A stretch of 44,340 bases of DNA from Cloacimonetes bacterium SCGC AAA252-N17 (lineage in GTDB: Bacteria > Cloacimonadota > Cloacimonadia > JGIOTU-2): positions 1 through 44,340 of the forward strand of contig ASNI01000020.1 in NCBI GenBank assembly GCA_000404785.1, written 5' to 3'. Position 1 is the stretch's first letter, and every line of letters starts with the position of its first letter. The notes beneath the pieces were generated by a model. It was given only the letters and a program-made list of their open reading frames with translations, searched no databases and was not told the origin of the DNA. Position numbers and translations under genes: made by a program. Of the stretch, positions 32,969-41,466 are shown in pieces.

Positions 32969-35818
32969 ATTAAAAAGGTAATAACAGTTCTTGCTCTTCT
33001 CGTACTTGTGACAGGTGTGCTCTTTGCGAATACACAAAAGGTTGCAGTACAGCAGATCAAAGAACAGCCCATTCTTTCTGGAACTGATTCACCAATGGTT
33101 CCAGCTACGGCTAAAAGCAGGGATATGACTGAAGTTTTCTTTGAAGATTTTGAATCAGGAGCTCCTAGTTGGACTACCTGGGATGCAACAGCAACCCCTC
33201 CAATGTGGCATATTGATACTTATAATGCTTATGGCGGTTCCGGTATGTCCTGGTGGGGTGGGGATCCTGATGTCGGAACTACCGGCGGTTATCTTGACAG
33301 ATGGTATCAGGTTCTTGATACCCCTGAAATTCAGTTATCCCAAGGTGCACGAAGTACTTTAACTTTTGAACAATTCCGTGCAATTGAAGATCCAGCAGGT
33401 GCTACAGCTCCATTTGATGGATGGGATGGTTTCAATGTAAGAATTCGCCTTGCTACTGAGGATTATGCAGATGCTGAGATACTAACTAATTGTGTTCCTG
33501 CGTATAACTGTAATAGTTTGTACAGTTTCGGTTTTGAACACAGTGAATGCCCTTCCGGTATTCCCGGTATTCCCGGCTGGGGAGGTTCTACTGGCGGATG
33601 GATTTCAACGTCTATTAATATTCCAGAAAGCTACACTAGCGAAAATGTAATTATAAGCTTTGCCTTTGCCTCTGACCCAGCTTATTGCACGCTTGATAAT
33701 CCTGCATTGATAGGTGTTTTTGTTGATAATATTGCACTTGCAAGTTTTTATAACTCCGGTGACGATGCAACTGGTTTTGATGCTTTCTCCAATGTTCCTG
33801 AGGGTGGACAGCTCTGGCACATCTATGATGCTGCTGCAGCCCCTTCACGAACACATGCAGCAGGTTGTTTTGATCCTGGAACTGGATTTTATAATCCAAA
33901 TATGGACGACTATTTCATCACTCCGGAATTTGATCTTCCATCTGGTGTAGATATTACCTGGGATGTTTTTCTGAAAAGTGAACTCGATGATGGCTTATTT
34001 CCGGATTGTGATTATCTCTATGTAGAAGTTCGTCATAATGACGGAAGTGGATGGAGTGCGTGGTGGTCAGTAAGTAATCCCACAGGTGATCCTAGTGGTG
34101 ACAACTATGTATTTACTGTTAATTTTGATGATTGGACAGCCTTTTCTACGATCAACTGGACTGGGGGTGGTGTAGGTGCATATAGTGACCATTCAGTTTT
34201 AGGAGGGTGTACTGTTCAATACAGGGTAGGTCTCCACTCAAATGCTGATGATCCGACTACTTTCGGTTTCCGTGTCGATAACTTTCAGGTTATGGCTTCT
34301 CTTGATGTCCTACCTCCAACTAATCTCGTTGCCGACTACAACGAACAAACTGCTTTTGTTGACCTCGATTGGGATGCCCCGGCAGGATTGGGTGGCGATA
34401 TGCAGTGGGATGATGGATCCTTTGAAAATGCTATTTACTTTACAGAGGGTACGGGTTATTTGGGCGCTTCTTTCCCAGTTGGTGGAGAATGTCAAATCTT
34501 GGAATTCACTGTATTCAGCTCAGATATAGCTGGTCCCACTACTCTTGGAGTGTATGAAAAAGATGGTGCTTCATATTCTGCGACTCCTACATATACAATG
34601 CCTATAACTACAAATGCAGGCGCAGCTTCTACATATAATGTGTCGGGTGATAACTGGATCGTCCAGAACAGTTTCATCATTGCTTTTGAATGCAGCTCAA
34701 CAATTGATTGTGCATTAGATGAAACCAGCGTTCCAAGTGAGCATAGTTATGTTTTTACCGAGGGTGCATGGGCTACATGGGCAGATGTTGCAGCAGCAAA
34801 CAGTCTTCCTGATGGAGAATGGGGTATTCGCTGTGTGTCAACATATGCAACAGTACAACCTCCAGACAGTTACAATGTATATCGTGGATTAGAGAGTGGA
34901 AACTATGATGATATTCCTGTTGGAAATACTGTTGACACCTTATTTACAGACGAAACAGTTGAAGCTGGTAATACCTATTATTATGCAGTAAAAGCTGTAT
35001 ATGCTGCAGGTGAAAGCCAATTCTCAAACGAAGCATCAGCATTTGTTGAGATCGCATCTGCTGTAGAATATGCATATGATGACGGCACAGCAGAAATGGG
35101 TTACCACGCAGGTGCAGCAGGAAACTGTCTTGCAGTTCGAATAACTCCTGATCAGTACCCTGTAAAACTTATCAGAATTAAATATTACCTCTGGGAAGTC
35201 AATATGCAGATTATTGTGTATGCATGGGATGATGACGGAGTAGATGGTCAGCCCGGCACTCAACTCATTGCTCCGATCTATATGATTCCGATAGCCGATC
35301 AAGTTGCCGGTGATTGGAACGTTATCACACTTCCCGATGATCCAAGATACAATATTATTATTGAGGGTGGCGATTTCTATGTTGGCTGGTTCGAACCTTC
35401 AGGCGCCAGCTTGATCGGTGTTGACACCGATGGAACTATCTATAATAGAAGCTGGCAATATGCCGGTGGAACATGGTGGGATTACAGTCAGGGTATTCCT
35501 CAGAATATGATGATGCGCGCAGTTGTCGATACGAATGTTATTGTTTCCAATGATGACGAACCTGTTGTCGGAACCTATCTGCTTCAGAATTATCCAAATC
35601 CTGTAAAGGGTTCAACTCAGATCAAATATGGAATTCAAAATCATAATGGACCTGTTGATATAAATATCTATAACATACTCGGTCAAAAAGTTGATTCCAT
35701 ACAAGGTGAAGAAGGTATCGCAATATGGAATCCAGGCGAACTTCCAAGCGGAATTTACTTCTATAAACTTAAAACAGCCAACTTCACTCAGACACGTAAG
35801 ATGTTACTTATCAAATAA
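32969..35818 (+). CDS. Secreted multidomain protein with split Fn3 and sorting-type domain
   Basis: From ATT 32969 the product is 949 residues and begins (M)KKVITVLALLVLVTGVLFA, a normal signal peptide like those of the neighbours. A TTG at 32954 would add five residues but lacks a ribosome binding site. Modules are: two jelly-roll 'choice-of-anchor' domains ('FFEDFESGAPSWTTWDA' and 'HIYDAAAAPSRTH'), then 'PPTNLVADYNEQTAFVDLDW', the first strands of a fibronectin III domain. About 155 residues ('WDDGSFENAIYFTEG...') then intervene before the Fn3 resumes at 'PDSYNVYRGLESGNYDD'. A further module ('YAYDDGTAEMGYHAG') and the C-terminal sorting-type domain 'QNYPNPVKGSTQIKYGI ... GIYFYKL' follow. 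It is exported, probably surface-located, and similar in style to the giant protein upstream. It is a separate transcription unit closed by a terminator. Confidence 0.88.
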   Translation: MKKVITVLALLVLVTGVLFANTQKVAVQQIKEQPILSGTDSPMVPATAKSRDMTEVFFEDFESGAPSWTTWDATATPPMWHIDTYNAYGGSGMSWWGGDPDVGTTGGYLDRWYQVLDTPEIQLSQGARSTLTFEQFRAIEDPAGATAPFDGWDGFNVRIRLATEDYADAEILTNCVPAYNCNSLYSFGFEHSECPSGIPGIPGWGGSTGGWISTSINIPESYTSENVIISFAFASDPAYCTLDNPALIGVFVDNIALASFYNSGDDATGFDAFSNVPEGGQLWHIYDAAAAPSRTHAAGCFDPGTGFYNPNMDDYFITPEFDLPSGVDITWDVFLKSELDDGLFPDCDYLYVEVRHNDGSGWSAWWSVSNPTGDPSGDNYVFTVNFDDWTAFSTINWTGGGVGAYSDHSVLGGCTVQYRVGLHSNADDPTTFGFRVDNFQVMASLDVLPPTNLVADYNEQTAFVDLDWDAPAGLGGDMQWDDGSFENAIYFTEGTGYLGASFPVGGECQILEFTVFSSDIAGPTTLGVYEKDGASYSATPTYTMPITTNAGAASTYNVSGDNWIVQNSFIIAFECSSTIDCALDETSVPSEHSYVFTEGAWATWADVAAANSLPDGEWGIRCVSTYATVQPPDSYNVYRGLESGNYDDIPVGNTVDTLFTDETVEAGNTYYYAVKAVYAAGESQFSNEASAFVEIASAVEYAYDDGTAEMGYHAGAAGNCLAVRITPDQYPVKLIRIKYYLWEVNMQIIVYAWDDDGVDGQPGTQLIAPIYMIPIADQVAGDWNVITLPDDPRYNIIIEGGDFYVGWFEPSGASLIGVDTDGTIYNRSWQYAGGTWWDYSQGIPQNMMMRAVVDTNVIVSNDDEPVVGTYLLQNYPNPVKGSTQIKYGIQNHNGPVDINIYNILGQKVDSIQGEEGIAIWNPGELPSGIYFYKLKTANFTQTRKMLLIK

Positions 35819-35839
35819 TAACCCTGTAACAGATATAAC

Positions 35840-35877
35840 AAAGTCCCAATCGTTCATTCGGTTGGGACTTTTTTTGT
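35840..35877 (+). terminator. Rho-independent terminator
   Basis: AAAGTCCCAATCG (35840-35852) pairs with CGGTTGGGACTTT (35859-35871, one T-G pair) around loop TTCATT, and is followed by TTTTGTT. It lies 22 bp after the stop of the secreted-protein gene. Confidence 0.95.
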
Positions 35878-35951
35878 TAAATATTTGGAATAGGATGTTT
35901 CAGTTTTTTTTATTTGAGTCCACACTAATAAGCCAGATTTAATAAACGAGA

Positions 35952-36082
35952 AACCGTTAAAACGGTTAATGTTTTTTTGTTTCATTAACCACCAACTTAA
36001 GTTGGTGGTTAATAAGAAGATAGAAACTTTCAACCGATCCACTTGTCCCGTTAAATCCTTATTCATTTAACTGGGATCGGTT
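35952..36082. repeat. Palindrome island of four consecutive or overlapping hairpins
   Basis: (1) AACCGTT/AACGGTT at 35952-35967. (2) GGTTAATG/CATTAACC at 35964-35990. (3) A perfect 30-bp palindrome at 35984-36013 (half-site ATTAACCACCAACTT). (4) AACCGATCC/GGATCGGTT at 36032-36082, whose interior also pairs (GTTAAAT/ATTTAAC). The arms of 2 and 3 share CATTAACC/GGTTAAT and so exclude each other. A weaker hairpin, CCCGAT/ATCGGG, lies at 36172-36192. The whole region 35878-36276 holds no gene. Confidence 0.75.
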
Positions 36083-36276
36083 TCCAAATATTTGAAAATT
36101 TGTCTAACATATTTCTAATCATAACCTTTTTAGAGTAAAATCATATTTATTTAAAAAACGATGCCATTCCTCCCGATAAGTAGGGAATCGGGGATATATG
36201 AATCTTATAAGTTAATATTGAAACATAACTTGAACTGAACCTGATTTATCCAGAACAGCACAAAGGGTGAGGATTA

Positions 36277-37827
36277 TTATTCTTCTATCTTATCTTCGAT
36301 AAATGTTCGATGCAGGTTTGCAATTAGTTTGGAGGGAGTGATCGCTGCTTCTTCATATTCTTCAAGCAGAATATCAGCAACCTCGCCGTGAATGAAAGCG
36401 CTGACGCGTGCAGCATCATAAGGGGAAAATCCCTGCCCAAGCAAAGATACAATTATACCGCTGAGCACATCACCGCTTCCTCCGGTTGCCATACCCGGGT
36501 TGCCTGTAATATTAAAAGTAATATTTCCTTCCGGATCAGCGATTATTGAGGTGCTTCCTTTAAGAAGAAGAGTTACCTTGTAATTATGTGTAAATTCTTT
36601 CACGTATTTGAGCGTATCGCTCTTGATCTCTTCAATAGTAAAACCACTCAAACGGGAAAATTCCATTATGTGAGGAGTGAAAACATAGGGCTTTCCTGCA
36701 AGCTGTTTTAACGCATCTTTATCTCTCTCAAATGCATTGATAGCATCAGCATCAATAATTGTCGGCTTATTGTTCCGTGTAAGGAATTCCCGTACAAATT
36801 CTGCAGTTTCCTCATTTCGGGAAATGCCCGGTCCGATTGCAACAGCATCACAGAATTCGACAAAATCGAGTACTTCATCAAGTGCATCCAGAGAAAAGGT
36901 GTGCTGCTTTGTCTCTGTCACTCCTCTTGTCATAACTTCGAGCAGACTAACCTCAAAGATAGTATCTAAGCTCTTTGGATGTAGAAGTGTTATCAAGCCG
37001 GAACCCATTTCCAGAGCTGCTTTAGATGCCATAACTCCTGCGCCTGTCAAGCCGGGAGAACCCGCGATGATTGCGATCTTTCCATAATCACCTTTGTGTG
37101 AATTATTCCTTCTAAGAGGAAAATATTGCAGCACATCAGACAGAATTTCTGCTTGCGGGGGATTCTCCTCATAAGAAAGTTCAGGTATGCCAATATCAAC
37201 GATATACATTTCTCCGCACAGGTCGCGTCCAGGATATAATAAATGTCCGTATTTCATATTTGCCATTGTGATAGTTACATCGGCATGAATTGCAACATTC
37301 GCGACAGTTCCTTTCTCAGCATCCAGACCGGAAGGTATATCAATCGCTACTATGATCTCGTCTAGTTCGTTAATGATTTCTATGAGATTTTTTCTGTAGC
37401 CCTTTACCTCTCCTTTTAGTCCCACACCGAAAAGTGCATCGATGATCACATCAAAATCATAGAACTGGTCGACTATCTTATCGAGATCCTCTTTGCATGA
37501 AATGTATTGAATTTCACAGTGCATTTTCTGGAGAATTGAATGGTTCTTGTTTGCAAGTGGAGAAAATTTCTCTTTATCACCCACAATATAGCAACATATA
37601 TCGAATCCGTGATTATGAAGCCATCGAGCAATGACCATACCGTCTCCGCCGTTATTACCTGTACCGCAGATAACAGCCACAGAGTCAGTATCTTCCAGCA
37701 CTTCCATTTCTATGATCTCAGCACTTTTCTTTCCTGCATTTTCCATTAGAATAATTGGTTCTACGCCGAATTGCTCCTGCGAAGTCTTATCAAAATATCT
37801 CATTTCTTCAGGACTTAAAATATACAT
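36277..37827 (-). CDS. nnr: Bifunctional NAD(P)H-hydrate repair enzyme
   Basis: Nnr repairs hydrated NAD(P)H: the N-terminal YjeF/NnrE domain epimerises NAD(P)HX and the C-terminal NnrD domain dehydrates it with ADP or ATP. Signatures are 'MENAGKKSAEII', 'ICGTGNNGGDGMVIARW', 'VIIDALFGVGLKGEV' and 'DIPSGLDAEKG' for the epimerase. For the dehydratase they are 'HKGDYGKIAIIAGSPGLTGA', 'FTPHIMEFSRL', and 'TGNPGMATGGSGDVLSGI'. I chose ATG 37827 (516 residues), since GAGGTG lies four bases upstream; GTG 37833 is possible. It follows the histidine kinase by seven bases and ends the operon that begins at 40990. Confidence 0.95.
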   Translation of the reverse strand: MYILSPEEMRYFDKTSQEQFGVEPIILMENAGKKSAEIIEMEVLEDTDSVAVICGTGNNGGDGMVIARWLHNHGFDICCYIVGDKEKFSPLANKNHSILQKMHCEIQYISCKEDLDKIVDQFYDFDVIIDALFGVGLKGEVKGYRKNLIEIINELDEIIVAIDIPSGLDAEKGTVANVAIHADVTITMANMKYGHLLYPGRDLCGEMYIVDIGIPELSYEENPPQAEILSDVLQYFPLRRNNSHKGDYGKIAIIAGSPGLTGAGVMASKAALEMGSGLITLLHPKSLDTIFEVSLLEVMTRGVTETKQHTFSLDALDEVLDFVEFCDAVAIGPGISRNEETAEFVREFLTRNNKPTIIDADAINAFERDKDALKQLAGKPYVFTPHIMEFSRLSGFTIEEIKSDTLKYVKEFTHNYKVTLLLKGSTSIIADPEGNITFNITGNPGMATGGSGDVLSGIIVSLLGQGFSPYDAARVSAFIHGEVADILLEEYEEAAITPSKLIANLHRTFIEDKIEE

Positions 37828-37834
37828 ATGCACC

Positions 37835-39043
37835 TCATTTATTCTTTTTTGGGAGCATTATCTCTATTGTAGTGCCCTCATTCGGTTCGCTTTTTGTTAT
37901 ATATATCTTACCGTTATGAAACTCTTCAATGATTCTTTTCGTCAAAGCAAGCCCCAAACCCCAGCCGCGATTTTTTGTAGTGTAGCCGGTATCAAATATC
38001 TGTTTCTGAGCTTTTTTTGGAATGCCACATCCTTCGTCCTTGATCTGAATATAAAATTTATCTCCCTTATCATAAGTGATGATGAAAATATTTCCGGATT
38101 TATCCTTCATTGCATCGATAGCATTCTTGATCAGATTTTCCAGCGCCCACTTGATGAGATCCGGATCAAAGCAGATGACTTTGTCTTCAGCACGATGGAT
38201 GTAGTTAAGATTTACCTGATTGTTCGAACTGGGGATGCGGTCACGGAAATATTCAAGGGTTTCATAAATAGTCATTTCAATATTCGCTTCTTTTATCTGA
38301 ATATCCGAGCCGACTTTTCCAAAGCGGGATGCGATCTTCTCAAGATAATGCACATCTACTTTCATGTTCTGAACGATATCTTCCATCTGTTGGATATCTT
38401 TGTACTCCGCCGTCTTTGATCTCAGTACTTCCAGCCATCCAAGCAATGATGTGATCGGCGTTCCGAACTGGTGAGCTGTCTCTTTTGCGAGGGCTACCCA
38501 GAGGGATTCCTTTTCCTGCTTTTTCATAATGAAGAGACCGGTAATTCCAACAGCAATAAAGAGGATCATTATGAAAAATTCAAAGTAGGGAAGGAACTTC
38601 AGTCTTTTAATTGTAGGGGATGAACTGTACAAAATTTTTGAGATCACCTCTCCAGTTTGAGGTTCTCTGAGAAGTATATAAGTCTCGTTCTTCTCCATAT
38701 CAAAGGCAATTTTTTTCAACTTCTCTGCATTGATTTCCTGCCCAGAGATCTTTGATTCAATATTCTTCCAGTATTTCGGATTGTTCTGAACATCTGTAAC
38801 GATGATCGGGAAATTTATCTTCTGAATAACTTCTGTGAGAATGATTTCCAGCAATTCGCTTTCAATATTGTCTTTTGTGGAAACTTCAGCAAACTGGGCA
38901 TAGATTTTCGGAAATACTTCGAGCTCCTTGCGTACCTGCTGAAGAAGATTATTCGAATAGATAACAAAGGAAAGTATGATAATGATGCTTCCGATAATAA
39001 AGTAGGACTTAATAAATGTCAGATTATTATTGCTATTCTTCAT
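37835..39043 (-). CDS. Membrane sensor histidine kinase
   Basis: I chose ATG 39043 (402 residues), which overlaps the mazG stop by 11 bp; an upstream extension of the frame would be shadow coding within mazG. Two membrane helices (about residues 13-32 and 155-175) bracket an extracytoplasmic sensor domain of about 120 residues. The cytoplasmic kinase has the phospho-acceptor His191 in 'LAKETAHQFGTPITSLLGW', an N box 'NLIKNAIDAM', G1 'DEGCGIP', an F region 'FDTGYTTK' and G2 'GWGLGLAL'. This is the HWE-unrelated, HisKA-like/NtrB-like arrangement. No response regulator is in the window, so the partner must be elsewhere. The signal is unknown. Confidence 0.92.
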   Translation of the reverse strand: MKNSNNNLTFIKSYFIIGSIIIILSFVIYSNNLLQQVRKELEVFPKIYAQFAEVSTKDNIESELLEIILTEVIQKINFPIIVTDVQNNPKYWKNIESKISGQEINAEKLKKIAFDMEKNETYILLREPQTGEVISKILYSSSPTIKRLKFLPYFEFFIMILFIAVGITGLFIMKKQEKESLWVALAKETAHQFGTPITSLLGWLEVLRSKTAEYKDIQQMEDIVQNMKVDVHYLEKIASRFGKVGSDIQIKEANIEMTIYETLEYFRDRIPSSNNQVNLNYIHRAEDKVICFDPDLIKWALENLIKNAIDAMKDKSGNIFIITYDKGDKFYIQIKDEGCGIPKKAQKQIFDTGYTTKNRGWGLGLALTKRIIEEFHNGKIYITKSEPNEGTTIEIMLPKKNK

Positions 39044-39800
39044 CTTTATCCTTGGCTTTCTGCCAGTAATATTCCATTTCATCGAGGTCCGCAGAAAAAA
39101 TCTTGTCCTTGAGCTTGTCCTCAATGAAGTTGAAACGTTTTATAAATTTTTTTATTGTCCTGTCAAGAGCAAATTCAGGATCGATCTCAAGCCGTCGAGC
39201 CAGGTTGACCAGTGCAAAAAGAATATCGCCAAGCTCATCTTTCATTTTTTCATGATCTTTTGATCTATACTCTTCTTCAAACTCCTGAATTTCTTCCTTA
39301 AGCTTATCAAATATCTGGTCTATTTTATCCCAGTCAAAGCCCACTGTAGCTGCTTTTGCTTGAATCCTTTTTGCTTTTATGAGCGCTGGAAGTGATTTCG
39401 GGAGTCCTTCCAGAATGGACTTTCTGCTATTTTTCTCTTTTTTCTTTATCTTTTCCCAATTGTGTTCAACTTCTTTATGATCTTTAACAGAAATATCTCC
39501 AAAAATATGAGGGTGACGCCTTTTCATTTTTTCATTTATGGAAGTTAGTATATCCTGCAACGTAAAACGACCTTCATCTTCAGCGATCTTTGCCTGGAAT
39601 ACGATATGAAGCAGCAGGTCACCAAGTTCTTCTTTCATGTGCATATCATCTTTATGATCAATTGCTTCAGAAAGCTCATATACTTCTTCTATCATATGAG
39701 GACGCAGACTCTCAGGTGTTTGCAACTTATCCCATGGACAGCCATTTTTGGGATCTCGAAGTGTTTTCATGATCTTTACGAGTTCATCAAATTCTTTCAT
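39033..39800 (-). CDS. mazG: Nucleoside triphosphate pyrophosphohydrolase MazG
   Basis: MazG hydrolyses NTPs to NMPs and PPi, cleaning the pool of non-canonical nucleotides or lowering ppGpp. The 255-residue protein has two MazG domains. The first shows 'RDPKNGCPWDKLQTPESLRP', 'EEVYELSEAI' and 'KEELGDLLLHIVFQ'; the second shows 'EEIQEFEEE' and 'KDELGDILFALVNLAR', each with the EExxE / ExxD metal set. It shares one base with the prepilin peptidase stop upstream (TAATG) and overlaps the kinase start by 11 bp, so translational coupling is likely. Confidence 0.95.
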   Translation of the reverse strand: MKEFDELVKIMKTLRDPKNGCPWDKLQTPESLRPHMIEEVYELSEAIDHKDDMHMKEELGDLLLHIVFQAKIAEDEGRFTLQDILTSINEKMKRRHPHIFGDISVKDHKEVEHNWEKIKKKEKNSRKSILEGLPKSLPALIKAKRIQAKAATVGFDWDKIDQIFDKLKEEIQEFEEEYRSKDHEKMKDELGDILFALVNLARRLEIDPEFALDRTIKKFIKRFNFIEDKLKDKIFSADLDEMEYYWQKAKDKDEE

Positions 39801-40555
39801 TAGATACCCCAGATTCCTAAATACCAGTTGATAAGTTCATTACATGTCATTATACTCACGAACATAGCAATAACGATGAATGATCCAAAGGGAATAAGCA
39901 TTGTGCGCCGAAATTTTGAAAAAGCATAGATGATCATTCCGATTACTGAACTGAGAAATATTGTTAAAAAAGTGAGTTTGAATCCCAAGGAAAATCCGAT
40001 CATACAGATGAGTTTGATGTCTCCACCGCCTAAACCTTCACGCTTTGTGATGAGACGAAATATAATTGCGATCAGCAGAAAGATCCCGGCACAAAAAGCA
40101 CCTCCTCGAAGCGTTGCCCAAAAACCGAGATCATTGAAAAATGAAAAAATTAATGCAACTAATATCATGGGCAATGTGATTATGTCAGGTATGATCCTGT
40201 CGTTGATATCAAGAAAGAATATTAGTATACCTGCGATGGTGAGAAGAGAATATTGAAAAAATAAAAGAGAAAAATGGAACTTAACGAACAGCAAGATGAG
40301 CAAGAGTGGTGTTATGAAGGGAACAATGATAACAAAAGAACGATATTTCCTTCCACACGTGCTACATTTTCCATGAGAAAGAAAATAGCCAATGATAGGA
40401 AGCTGTTGAAAAGGTTTGATCGGTGTATCGCAGTTATTACACTTTGTTGAGTGAAAAATATGCTGTCTTTTTGGAAATTGCGAGATGATTTTAGTGCAAA
40501 GCCATCCTATAAAAATTCCTGTGATCGCGATTAAACCTATCCGGAGGATCCACAT
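39800..40555 (-). CDS. pilD: Prepilin peptidase (type IV leader peptidase)
   Basis: An inner-membrane aspartic protease that cleaves and N-methylates type IV pilin-like proteins. The 251-residue protein has about seven hydrophobic helices. The cytoplasmic zinc loop is present with two Cys pairs ('CNNCDTPI' and 'CSTCGRKY'), the first catalytic Asp in 'LDINDRIIPD', and the second in 'GLGGGDIKLICMIG'. The N-terminal helix lacks the usual 'NVVIYRLP' wording but is otherwise in place. The start has AAGGA six bases upstream. It lies nine bases after the small exported protein gene and one base overlaps mazG. No pilin gene is nearby. Confidence 0.93.
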   Translation of the reverse strand: MWILRIGLIAITGIFIGWLCTKIISQFPKRQHIFHSTKCNNCDTPIKPFQQLPIIGYFLSHGKCSTCGRKYRSFVIIVPFITPLLLILLFVKFHFSLLFFQYSLLTIAGILIFFLDINDRIIPDIITLPMILVALIFSFFNDLGFWATLRGGAFCAGIFLLIAIIFRLITKREGLGGGDIKLICMIGFSLGFKLTFLTIFLSSVIGMIIYAFSKFRRTMLIPFGSFIVIAMFVSIMTCNELINWYLGIWGI

Positions 40556-40564
40556 TCAAATCCT

Positions 40565-40990
40565 TTATCGAAAGGAATGATAATGGGTTGGAAAACTATT
40601 GAATTCGATATGAAGTCTAAGATTTTGTGTGGGAGCATAATCAAGACTGAAGTTGGGTAAAACCTTAGTATTTTCGTTTGAGATCAAGGGACTGCTGGCG
40701 CCGAATTTTCCATAATTTACAAAGTTTAGATCCAGTGCGAGATTCAGCTTCTCAGATAGTGGAAGTTTGAAACTGCTGCAGAAATTGCTAAGATAATAGG
40801 CACTTTTCGTTCCGCTGTTATAGGTTGTTGAAAAACTGATGGACTGGCTCATCTTCAGATTATTGAGAGGCAAAGTTGAGGGAAAAGAAAATAGTGATGA
40901 TGGGGCATTTTGCTGCGGAGTGAGCTCCTGAGCAAGAATGATGTTCGAGCTCAAAAGTAAAAATGCTGCAAATAAAGAAATATATTTCAT
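40565..40990 (-). CDS. Small exported beta-rich protein, function unknown
   Basis: ATG 40990 is preceded by AGGAG at a spacing of five, so I prefer it to the longer frame starting at 41092, whose first 34 codons are unlike protein. The 141-residue product has a signal peptide (MKYISLFAAFLLLSSNIILAQ) and a mature part rich in Ser, Asn and alternating hydrophobic residues ('MSQSISFSTTYNSGTKSAYY', 'KLNLALDLNFVNYGKF', 'NLRLHIEFNS'). This is reminiscent of short outer-membrane beta strands. I do not recognise a family. It is the first gene of the operon with pilD, mazG, the kinase and nnr. Confidence 0.75.
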   Translation of the reverse strand: MKYISLFAAFLLLSSNIILAQELTPQQNAPSSLFSFPSTLPLNNLKMSQSISFSTTYNSGTKSAYYLSNFCSSFKLPLSEKLNLALDLNFVNYGKFGASSPLISNENTKVLPNFSLDYAPTQNLRLHIEFNSFPTHYHSFR

Positions 40991-41281
40991 GTTAACTCCT
41001 AAAACTTTTTTAACCATCCGACTACGCTGCGCTTCGCCGGGACATGCGAAAAGCACGAAAATGAGGTTTAATAATTTCATTCTGTACTTCATTAATTATA
41101 CTGTTAATTAACTCAAATATTTCAAATATTAATACAAAAATCATAATCTTCAATGTATTCTCAAGTAGTTCATAAGTTACCTAAGCTCATATTATTTTTA
41201 AGTTTCCTCAAGCCCATGCTCTTTATCTTGCTCCCAAGCACATACCTTTTATCTCGTTCCTAAAGCACACACCCTTTATCT

Positions 41282-41359
41282 CGTTCCCAAAGCCCACTTT
41301 GGGAACGCAAAAATGTGTTTTAATTAAAAGGCATTCCCAATCAGGGGATTGGGAACGAG
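41282..41359. repeat. REP pair without a transposase (remote from the RAYT locus)
   Basis: Two hairpins of the same kind as at 8360-9354. At 41282-41307 the arms are cgttcccaaag / ctttgggaacg; at 41332-41359 they are cattcccaat / attgggaacgag. Degenerate half copies ('tctcgttcctaaagcacacaccctttatc') precede them from about 41240. They lie in the 476-bp gap between asnS and the small exported protein gene, in which I see no gene. The gap also holds the hairpin repeat at 41411. Confidence 0.8.
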
Positions 41360-41410
41360 AATTCAAGAATTTTCTATCGAGAGTTATCTTATTAATTTCA
41401 TATTTTTCGC

Positions 41411-41445
41411 CTGCCCTGTAAGGAGGAACGACTGTATCAGGGTGT
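41411..41445 (+). repeat. Dispersed 35-nt hairpin repeat, copy 2
   Basis: It matches 676-710 at 31 of 35 positions. The stem is CCCTG/CAGGG where copy 1 has CCCCG/CGGGG, a compensatory change, while the other two differences lie in the loop. It ends 21 bp before the asnS stop codon on the opposite strand. Confidence 0.75.
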
Positions 41446-41466
41446 ATTTCGTGGTTTATCATTACG

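Noticed and set aside
40991..41092. N-terminal extension of the small exported protein to 41092
   Set aside because: It would place a signal peptide at residue 35 and includes a GC-richer stretch that looks like repeat DNA, while ATG 40990 has a good AGGAG site.
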